Shown: in pieces, positions 15,028 to 22,400 of the stretch
Numbering within the stretch: position 1 is the stretch's first letter
Layout: each line of letters begins with the position of its first letter
IMG/VR virus record: IMGVR_UViG_3300044522_000764
Location: 1 to 25,129 of that record
Length of the DNA: 25,129 bases
From: a virus
Strand: one strand, 5' to 3'
Made by a program: the position numbers and the translations under genes
The notes under the pieces: model-generated
Database searches by the model: none
Told to the model about the DNA's origin: nothing
Seen by the model: the letters and a program-made list of their open reading frames with translations, nothing else

Positions 15028-15393
15028 ATGACCCCCTTCGACAAAGCCATCGCTTGGCAGCGCGAGCACAGCACCGAGTCCTTCGAGGAGATCCTCGGTT
15101 GGCACCTCGGGCATGGCCTTGTCTACAGCACGCCAACAACATTCCTCCTCGCTCACGAAACCCACTACGACCCCGATACAAACGATATGAACTACGACTC
15201 CCCCCCGAATGCCTGGTTCGTCCAGCTCGCCGCCTCGGTCGGCCACGCGAACCCCGTCCGCGAATTTCTCCGCGTCGCCACGCACCCCCAAGAGTGGGCC
15301 ATCTGGCACCGCCGCAATTCCTTCGAGCCCCACGCCTACCTCTGGCACAAACTCGCCCGCCGCGTTGGTCTCGTTGAAGGGAGGGTGTCCTAA
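15028..15393 (+). CDS. Uncharacterised small phage protein, His/Trp-rich
   Basis: A 121-residue protein with a good Shine-Dalgarno sequence. Seen: TPFDKAIAWQREHSTESFEE, then ILGWHLGHGLVYSTPTTFLL and HETHYD. The C-terminal part has PNAWFVQLAASVGHA, PQEWAIWHRRNSFEPHAYLW and HKLARRVG. Similar proteins (Ser-Thr-Pro after a hydrophobic Tyr-Val, then conserved Trp residues) occur near tail genes in other phages, to my recollection, but no function is known to me. The many His and Trp residues could form a metal or ligand site, which is conjecture. The stop overlaps the following start by one base (TAATG). Confidence 0.68.
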   Translation: MTPFDKAIAWQREHSTESFEEILGWHLGHGLVYSTPTTFLLAHETHYDPDTNDMNYDSPPNAWFVQLAASVGHANPVREFLRVATHPQEWAIWHRRNSFEPHAYLWHKLARRVGLVEGRVS

Positions 15394-16568
15394 TGGGTGG
15401 TTCTTCAGCACAAAAGCCCAAGGAACAAGCCGCTCCTCCCCAAGCGCAGCCGATCGACTACGGCAAGATGATGCGCGAATCCAGCGGTGCTGCTAAAGAG
15501 CAATACCGTGACCAACTCAAAGCCCAAATTGAAACGTATCCTCAAATGGAACGCCTCCAACTTGGCGCGATCAGTAAACTTTCCGATAGCCTGTCTGGCA
15601 ACAACAACGCCTACACCCGCCGCGCCACCGACCAACTCATTGCCGCCGAAGGCCAAGTCGCCGCGCTCGGAACTATCGGCGACTACACGGAGCAGCTCGG
15701 CTACAAGGCCGCAGAAGATCTGCAAGGTACTGGCATCGAGAAAGAACTCCAACGTCAAGCCGAGAGCGATCTCGCTCTGGGGCGAAGCCTGAGTCCAGCG
15801 GAGGCCCGTGCCGCAACACAACAAGCCCGCGCTGGCATGTCTGCCCGTGGACTCGGAGCAGGCACAGGCGCACTCGCGGCCGAGGTGCTCAACCGCGACG
15901 CCTTCGCCAGCCAGCGCGAAGCCGACCGCCGCAACTTCGCAGGCTCCACAAACCAACTCCTCGTCTCCAACCGGCAAAACCGCATCGGCCAAGTCGGCAA
16001 CATCCTCGGCCAATCCGCCAACACCAGGATGAACCAAGCCAACCTCCGCAGCAGCCTCGCCGGAGCTAACATCACCATCGACCCCTACGCCCGCGCCATG
16101 AACCCCGCCCTCGGCATGGGGGCCAGCACCCTCGGCCAAAGCGGCCAGATGATCGGCAATACCTACAACAACGCCAACCAAATGGCCGGAAATGTCGCCG
16201 GAGTCAACGCCTCCATGCTCGATTCCCGCTGGAACACGGTGCAAAACAACAACGCCTCTCTCCAGAGCGCCTACATGGGAGCTAAGGCCAGCGACAACGC
16301 CGCGAATATGGGCCTCCAGGGAGCAGCCATGGGAGCCAGCGCCGTCATAGGAGCCGCAGCTGCCGCCTGCTGGGTAGCCCGCGCCGCATTCGGCACGGCC
16401 ACTACTCGTTGGATGGAATACCGCCGCGCCATGCTCCGCCATGCCAGCGACCGCACGATCCGCCTCTACTGCCAGCACGGCCAATCCATCGCCGCCGCCA
16501 TCACCACCCCCGTCCGCAGATTAATTACCCGATGCCTACTACGTTCGCTGGAACTCGCTTGGAAGTAA
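15393..16568 (+). CDS. Internal virion protein with a C-terminal CFI-box-like domain
   Basis: A 391-residue, mostly helical, Ala/Gln/Asn-rich protein. Residues 20-300 resemble phage internal or ejected virion proteins (AEARAATQQARAGMSARGLG, then READRRNFAGSTNQLLVSNR). A Gly/Ala-rich hydrophobic segment (about 309-325) leads into CWVARAAFGTATTRWMEYRR at Cys326 and continues with LYCQHGQSIAAAI. This resembles the CFI-box C-terminal domain and the Cys-Trp-Val-Ala-Arg ends of other phage virion proteins: Cys, aromatic, Ala-Tyr/Phe-Gly, Arg, Tyr, Ala-x-x-Ile. The function of that domain is unknown. The last 37 bases overlap the YcaO gene. It has a strong Shine-Dalgarno sequence. Confidence 0.68.
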   Translation: MGGSSAQKPKEQAAPPQAQPIDYGKMMRESSGAAKEQYRDQLKAQIETYPQMERLQLGAISKLSDSLSGNNNAYTRRATDQLIAAEGQVAALGTIGDYTEQLGYKAAEDLQGTGIEKELQRQAESDLALGRSLSPAEARAATQQARAGMSARGLGAGTGALAAEVLNRDAFASQREADRRNFAGSTNQLLVSNRQNRIGQVGNILGQSANTRMNQANLRSSLAGANITIDPYARAMNPALGMGASTLGQSGQMIGNTYNNANQMAGNVAGVNASMLDSRWNTVQNNNASLQSAYMGAKASDNAANMGLQGAAMGASAVIGAAAAACWVARAAFGTATTRWMEYRRAMLRHASDRTIRLYCQHGQSIAAAITTPVRRLITRCLLRSLELAWK

Positions 16569-17791
16569 CCAAGGTCCGCCTCGACGGAGCCCAACGCGCC
16601 TGCACACCCGAGCAGACGCTCGCTCGTATGCGCCCCCACTTCCACGCCGCAGGCATCACGCGCCTAGCGGAAGTCACCGGCCTCGACCGGATCGGTGTCT
16701 GTGTCGCCCAGTGCATACGACCCGACGCCATCGTGCTCGCGGTGGATAGCGGCAAAGGAGCTACTCCTGCCGCAGCGAAATGCTCGGCCATGATGGAGGG
16801 CTTCGAGCGCCATGTCGGGGAGACCGCTCCTGTGCGCTATATCATGGCTACCGCCGCGCAGCTCGGCGACGCTGCGGAGATCCGTCTACCGCTCCTCTCT
16901 GGAGCCGTCGTCGATCCCCACATCTCGCAACCTTGGGTGGAGGTCTATGGATTGCAAAGCGGAAAGGCCCGCTACGTCCCTGCGTGCGCGATCTCTCTCC
17001 AGGCACGGCACCCTGCCGGACTCCCGCTCGCGGCGACCCCGTGGGCCTCGACCTCGAACGGACTCTCTTCTGGCAATACCTATGCCGAGGCGGTGGCTGG
17101 CGGGCTCTACGAGTGCATCGAGCGAGATGCGACCGCTATCGCCCAGGGTAAAAATGCGGCGGCCTATTCTGCATCCGCGACTCTCTCCGATGGAATCGGC
17201 AGACCCTATGAGGGAGCTTGCGCCGCATCTCTCCGAGTGGACCTAGATACCGTGACAGACCGTACCGTCGCCCGCCTCGTCCGCGCCATCCGCGATGCCG
17301 ATGTGACTCCTATCCTCCTCGATGTCACCAGCGACATCGGGATCCCCACCTACATCTGCTACCTCATCGACTGCGAGAATGGACACGGTATCAATAAAGG
17401 CTATGCCGCACATCTCGACCCCGCCGTAGCCCAAGCCCGCGCCCTCACCGAGACCATCCAAGCTCGCGCGGTGTGGATCGCTGGCTCCCGCGACGATTTT
17501 CTCCACGAACGATTCGAGAAGGTGAAGGCGGCGGATAACTCCGCCATGCTGGCGCAACTCTACCGCCACCCGATCACGTCGGCCAACGCCCACGCCGACC
17601 GCTCCTGCGATACCTTCGATGCCGACATAGATACCCTCTGTGCCGCGCTCGATGCCGCAGGCATACCGGAGCCGCTCGTGTATGAGTTCGCCCACGACTA
17701 CCCCTGCTCCGTGGTGCGAGTAATCGTGCCTACTCTGGAGGGGTATAAATTTGACTATTCTCAGCGCGGACCCCGCGCCCGCCTCGTATGA
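16532..17791 (+). CDS. YcaO-family ATP-dependent backbone-amide-activating enzyme
   Basis: A 419-residue YcaO protein. Family enzymes use ATP to phosphorylate a peptide backbone amide so that a nucleophile can attack; with TfuA partners the product is a thioamide. ATP-site motifs look intact: SAMMEGFER at about 85-93 (Glu89, Glu92, Arg93), NGLSSGNTYAEAVAGGLYEC then IERDA at about 176-200, GIPTYICYLID at about 270-280, and YAAHLDPAVAQARALTETIQ at about 291-310 with Glu307, Gln310 and Arg312. The C-terminus (VVRVIVPTLEG, then GPRARLV) lacks the PxPxP end of azoline-forming YcaOs. The frame opens at 16409, but the ATG at 16532 is chosen, since the extension is Pro/His/Arg-rich shadow sequence. 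It overlaps TfuA by 4 bases. Confidence 0.92.
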   Translation: MPTTFAGTRLEVTKVRLDGAQRACTPEQTLARMRPHFHAAGITRLAEVTGLDRIGVCVAQCIRPDAIVLAVDSGKGATPAAAKCSAMMEGFERHVGETAPVRYIMATAAQLGDAAEIRLPLLSGAVVDPHISQPWVEVYGLQSGKARYVPACAISLQARHPAGLPLAATPWASTSNGLSSGNTYAEAVAGGLYECIERDATAIAQGKNAAAYSASATLSDGIGRPYEGACAASLRVDLDTVTDRTVARLVRAIRDADVTPILLDVTSDIGIPTYICYLIDCENGHGINKGYAAHLDPAVAQARALTETIQARAVWIAGSRDDFLHERFEKVKAADNSAMLAQLYRHPITSANAHADRSCDTFDADIDTLCAALDAAGIPEPLVYEFAHDYPCSVVRVIVPTLEGYKFDYSQRGPRARLV

Positions 17792-18804
17792 AAATCTTCC
17801 TCGGCCCCACACGCCCCAGCAACATCCCCGCCGATGCCGACCTACGGCCACCCGCCCAGCAAGGCGACATCGCCGCCGCTGCCACGGAGGGGCCGGATAC
17901 GCTCATCCTTATCGACGGACTCTTTCACCAAAGCCTCTCTCCCTGGCATAAGGAAATCCTCTTTGCCCTCGAGCGAGGGTGCCGAGTGATCGGGGCAGGA
18001 AGCCTCGGGGCGCTCCGTGCTGTGGAGTGCGCTCGCTACGGAGCTGAGCCTGTCGGAATCATCGCCGGTTGGTATGCCGACGAGTCTTGCACGGACGACG
18101 CCGATGTAGCCCTCGCCCACGGCCACGCCGAAGACGGCTACCGCGCCCTCTCCATTCCAATCGTCAACCTCCGCGCCACCGCCGAGTGCCTCGTCGCCGA
18201 CGGCCTCCTGCCAGCAGCCGACCTCGCAGGCATCCTCTCCCCCGCCCGCAGCATCTACTATGTCGAGCGCAGTTGGCCTCGCCTACGCCAAGCCCTCGGC
18301 CCCGTAGCAGACCTCCTCCGAGAGAACTACCGCGACCAGAAAGCCCTCGACGCCGAGGAAGCCATCCGCCACGCCCAGCATGTCGCCGCTCCCATCCAGC
18401 GCGACACTCCCCTCAACACGCACAGCGCCTATTTCCTCGCCCTCCTCGCCAACGACCTGCCAACTGGCGATGGCCAACGCCAGCACCACCTCACCAGCGA
18501 AGCCGACCGCACCCTCGCCACCGACCGCCACCTCGTCTCCGAGTTGGCCCAACTCCTCGGCATCGTCACCACCCCCGAAGACATCTTCGCCGCCAGCACC
18601 CGCATGTGGCAGCGCCTCGGCATCACGGACCCCACCGCCGCGCAAGCCTGGCTCACCGACCACGCCTGGACCGACCAGCAATGGTTCGCCCACGCCCAGC
18701 GCGAAGCCCTCCGCCAAGCCGCCCGCGATTGGCACGCCGCCACCGGAGCCTGCTTCGATACCGTCCCACTCACCCTCGCCCACAAACTCCTCAACCCCGC
18801 CTAA
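17788..18804 (+). CDS. TfuA-like protein, YcaO partner
   Basis: A 338-residue TfuA-family protein, coupled to YcaO by an ATGA overlap. The core is clear: LIDGLFHQSLSPWHKEILFA at about 41-60, ERGCRVIGAGSLGALRAVEC at about 62-81, then WYADESCTDDADVALAHGHA and EDGYRALSIPIVNLRATAEC at about 95-134. TfuA works with YcaO in thioamide formation (McrA thioglycine in methanogens, thioviridamide-type peptides), where it is thought to deliver sulfur. The remaining about 190 residues are helical and less conserved. Cys65, 81, 101 and 134 are candidates for sulfur handling, but that is conjecture. GC is high (about 63-72% in lines sampled by eye), above the gene that follows. It is followed by a CCCCCC tract and a virion gene. 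Confidence 0.92.
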   Translation: MKIFLGPTRPSNIPADADLRPPAQQGDIAAAATEGPDTLILIDGLFHQSLSPWHKEILFALERGCRVIGAGSLGALRAVECARYGAEPVGIIAGWYADESCTDDADVALAHGHAEDGYRALSIPIVNLRATAECLVADGLLPAADLAGILSPARSIYYVERSWPRLRQALGPVADLLRENYRDQKALDAEEAIRHAQHVAAPIQRDTPLNTHSAYFLALLANDLPTGDGQRQHHLTSEADRTLATDRHLVSELAQLLGIVTTPEDIFAASTRMWQRLGITDPTAAQAWLTDHAWTDQQWFAHAQREALRQAARDWHAATGACFDTVPLTLAHKLLNPA

Positions 18805-18810
18805 CCCCCC

Positions 18811-19419
18811 ATGCAATACGCCCCCGCCGTCACCGACCGCTCCGCCGAGATTTACGCCCAAGGTGCCAACAACGCCACCAACATCCGCGCCCAAGGCCAA
18901 GCCAACTTTCAGAATTCCCTCACCTCCTCATTCAATACCGCGATGGGAATGGTGAATAAACGCATAGAGAAGAATGAGACTGACAATGCCAAGCTCAAGC
19001 AGACAACAGCAACAGGGCAAGCCATGATGGGGCTTGCAGATAACTATGGTGAGGACGGGCAGAAATTTAAAGTCTCACTGGCAACAGCTCTTACAGATAA
19101 TGCTAAAGACCCTGACAAAATGGCAGGCACCGTCATGGCTTATGCAAATGAACTGGAGAATTTACAGAAGATCAAAACTGCCGAGAAAACCTACGAAGCC
19201 CTCGGCAATGCCTACGCAGGCAAAGCCCAAGCTGCCGCCGATGTGAAAGCGGCCCAGCCCCCCAAGATGAATGCCGAGACAATCCGCGCGTATGCTAACG
19301 ATGCCGCCACTAATGGGGCTACGCCTGATCAAATCAAGGCGGCTTTATTGCAAGGCTATGGATCATGGGCTGTCGATGCGGTTTACCCCCAGCCAAAGCA
19401 AAACTTTTGGGGGCCGTAG
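18811..19419 (+). CDS. Probable internal virion protein
   Basis: A 202-residue protein starting 6 bases after TfuA with the leader TAACCCCCC and no Shine-Dalgarno sequence. It is helical and Ala/Asn/Lys-rich (AEIYAQGANNATNIRAQGQA, then FQNSLTSSFNTAMGMVNKRI), with no Trp until near the end and a C-terminus of YGSWAVDAVYPQPKQNFWGP. The N-terminal Gln/Asn-rich helical style resembles small ejected virion proteins that sit between other internal proteins. GC falls sharply at about 18940, inside this gene (about 70% before, about 48% after by eye), which marks a recombination joint or a change of origin. No family recognised. Confidence 0.62.
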   Translation: MQYAPAVTDRSAEIYAQGANNATNIRAQGQANFQNSLTSSFNTAMGMVNKRIEKNETDNAKLKQTTATGQAMMGLADNYGEDGQKFKVSLATALTDNAKDPDKMAGTVMAYANELENLQKIKTAEKTYEALGNAYAGKAQAAADVKAAQPPKMNAETIRAYANDAATNGATPDQIKAALLQGYGSWAVDAVYPQPKQNFWGP

Positions 19420-19425
19420 TATAAT
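19420..19425 (+). promoter_or_regulatory. Perfect TATAAT box 6 bases before the polyvalent-protein ATG
   Basis: TATAAT lies inside the small inverted repeat AGTATAATACT (19418-19428). If it is a -10 element, transcription would begin at or next to the ATG at 19432, giving a leaderless message. No good -35 box is visible 17 bases upstream, so this is weak. Confidence 0.25.
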
Positions 19426-19431
19426 ACTGCC

Positions 19432-22400
19432 ATGGCGCACAACCCCCTTCTGGACATCATCAATGCTGGCACCTCTACAGAGAGTCAGGGCATAGCGATA
19501 GATCAAGCTACTCCGCTGCCTAGCGACCCTGCGGATTGGACTCCATACCCGCAGAACGACATTATTGGTGAGCTAGATTCAATGGATTTAACTAGAGGGC
19601 AAACACCCCAAGATGAAATCCCTGATGCGCCGGAAGAATCTTCGGGGCCGATGCCGCGCCGCAATCCTCTGCTAGACATAATTAACGGTGGCGCTCCTGA
19701 GCCTACATTGAGGCGGGAGAATCCCTTGCTTGCGTTCATACGTCAGCAAGAGGCCGCCGCCCAGCAAGAGGCCGCCGCCACGCAGGAAGTGGTAGCGCAG
19801 GCAACGACTCCCGATGAGGCGCTGCCCGTCGTGTCGTCTAAGCTGGCCAACGCCCTCGGCGTGCTCGACTACCGCGACCCCGAGGAAGGCGCTCGCCGCT
19901 CGCAGGCCGCCGCCCTGGGAGAGATCCTAGGTCTGCCGGAATACGAGAGGGTCCAACTCGGAGCCGCCCCGACCAATGAGGATGGCACCGTGACCATCCG
20001 CCGCGCCCAAGCCGTGAGCCCCGAGGCGAATGCCGCCGCTGCTGTGAAGCTCCAAGCAGACCAAGCCGCTGCCGCCTCGCGCTACAAAGCCGAGCAAGAA
20101 TCCCTAGAGCCTTCTTTCTTTGAGAAGATCAAGCAACGCTGGAGCCTCGGCCGCGAGCAAGCCGTCGATGACCAGCTCGCCTACCGCGCGATGACGGGGG
20201 AGGTGGACTACGAGAAAGTCAAGGGTCAGCTCGACCCATCTACACGCCCGCTCAAGGGTGGCAACTGGCTCTCCGAAGGCGTGCTCACCGCCTCGCAAAT
20301 GCTGCCCGCCATGGTCGATGGCATCATCTCTGGCAATAAGCTCGGACTGCAAGGCGCTATGGCTGGAGGCTCCGCCGCCGCTATCGCAGGACAAGTCGGG
20401 CCTCAAGTGGTCACGCCCGAAGAGATCGTGACCGTGCCCGCTGCCGCCGCTCTCGGCTACACCGCAGGCACCGCTGCGGGAAGTGCAGAGTATTGGTATA
20501 AGCAAGGCGCGGGATCCATGTATCACGAACTCCGCAAGGAGGGGATACCTCATAATGTCGCCAGCACGGTCGCCGTCGGATTCGGAGCGCCGTATGCCGC
20601 TATCGAGCTTGCCCAAGTCAGCAAGCTCGTCCCTGGTGTGAAGCAAACCGCCGCGCAAGCCGTGGCCGGTGGCATCAAGTCCCGCCTCACCGCGCTCGCT
20701 AAGGAGAAAGGCGTCGAGTATGTCGAGCAGATCGGACAAGAGACCGCTCAAGAACTCCTCAGCATCTCCGGCGAGAAGCTCGCTGAGTGGTCGGCCGGAG
20801 TCACCCCGCCCAAGGATAAAGCCTCGGCGTGGGGTCGGATCGCAAATACCATCCAGCAAACGGCGACATCCATCCCTTTCCTTATGGCCCCCAAGGGAGC
20901 CCTCGATACCTACCAGACCGTGCGTGGCAACGAGCAAGCGCCACCCGCAGCGCCACCCGCAGCGCCACCCGCAGCGCCACCCGCGCAATCTCCAGAGCAA
21001 GCCCCTGCCGAAGTCCCTCAAAACTTCATCCCCATTTCCACCCCCGCCGCAGCGCAGCCAGCTACCCGCCCGCGCTCCCTCGGAGAAGTCCGCGCCCCAC
21101 AGATCGCCCTCGACCAAGCCGCCGTCGATGAAGCCTTCGGCTCCCCATTTGCGCCGCCGCCCGTGGTATCAAATGATACCTTCGCCCCGCCCGCGCCCGC
21201 CACCGAGTTACCAGAAACTTCCCGCACCGCCTCTGCTGCCCCCACGGTAAGCGCACCAACAGCGCCCGAATCGACGGGCTCACCCGAATTGATCAGCGGG
21301 GACGGGACTTCTGTTCTTTCCCCGAACGCCTCTACGGCCCGAGTCGCCGCAAGCGGAGCGCCGGAATTAACCGGCTCACCCGAGATGATCGCCGGAGAGG
21401 GGAGTTCTGTTTCTAATATTCCAGCATTGCAGCCCGTGGATTTTCCGGTCGATCAGATCAAGCTATCCAAAGACGTTCCCAACTTTAAGGATAATGCTGA
21501 TCCCAATACGGGAGTGGTGCAAGGCGAACGACTCGAAGGCCAAGTGGACCGCCGTGGCATGGCTCCGATCCTTGCATGGCGCAGACTCAATGGAGATGTC
21601 GAAGTCATCAGTGGTCGCCACCGGCTAGACCTATTCCGCCGCAATCAAGAGGGGTCAATACCTACCCAAATTTTCAATGAAGCTGATGGCTTCACCCGTG
21701 AAGATGCGCTAACCTTGGACGCAGAACTCAATATACGCGATGGACAAGGAACTACCAAAGACTATGCAAACTACTTCCGAAACGCCTCAATCTCCCATGA
21801 CCAAGCAACAGAGAGAAGCCTTCTTTCAAGGGCTAAGGGCCGTTCCGGCTTCACGATTGGAAACTTTGGGGCGGATGATCTCTACGCGGTACATCAATCC
21901 GGAAAACTCTCCGACGCCAAAGCCGAAGCCATAGCCGCCGCCGCTCCAGGGGATGCAGAGTTGCAGCATGTGGGCCTCACGTTTGCTAAAGACTTTAGTC
22001 CCGAAGCACTCACTCAACTCATCACCGTAAGCCAGCGCGCGAAGTCGCCAACCGCTAAGCAAGGCGATCTCTTTGGGAACTCCGACGAGAATCTGAATAA
22101 AGCCGTCGCCCTAGTAAAAGCTAGCCAGTCGAAAATTTCTGAAATCGACAACGCGATTCTTTCCGTGAAGGGGGCAGTAAAACGGCCTGATGCCGCTCGC
22201 AAAATGGGGGTCGATGTCAAAGACCCTGACTCGATTCGAAACAAGATCGAGCAACTCCAAACCCAGCGCGAAAAGTATGTCAACTTCCTCGACCACCCCG
22301 CCACGCTGGCAGAGGTGCGTGTATTAGCTTTTGGCGAAGAACAGGCACCGCTCTTTTCGCCCGCTCAAGAACCATTTAATCTCACGTCCGATCCCGTATC

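Noticed and set aside
16409-16531. Upstream ATG for YcaO adding 41 residues
   Set aside because: The extension is Pro/His/Arg-rich and lies wholly within the previous gene. YcaO homology begins after the ATG at 16532.
16532-17791. YcaO as an azoline-forming cyclodehydratase
   Set aside because: There is no PxPxP C-terminus and no partner E1/ocin-ThiF-like gene. The adjacent TfuA points to thioamide chemistry instead.
18069-18959. A 296-codon + strand frame overlapping TfuA
   Set aside because: It is extremely Pro/Arg/His-rich, as expected of the wrong frame of a GC-rich gene. TfuA in the other frame has clear conserved motifs.
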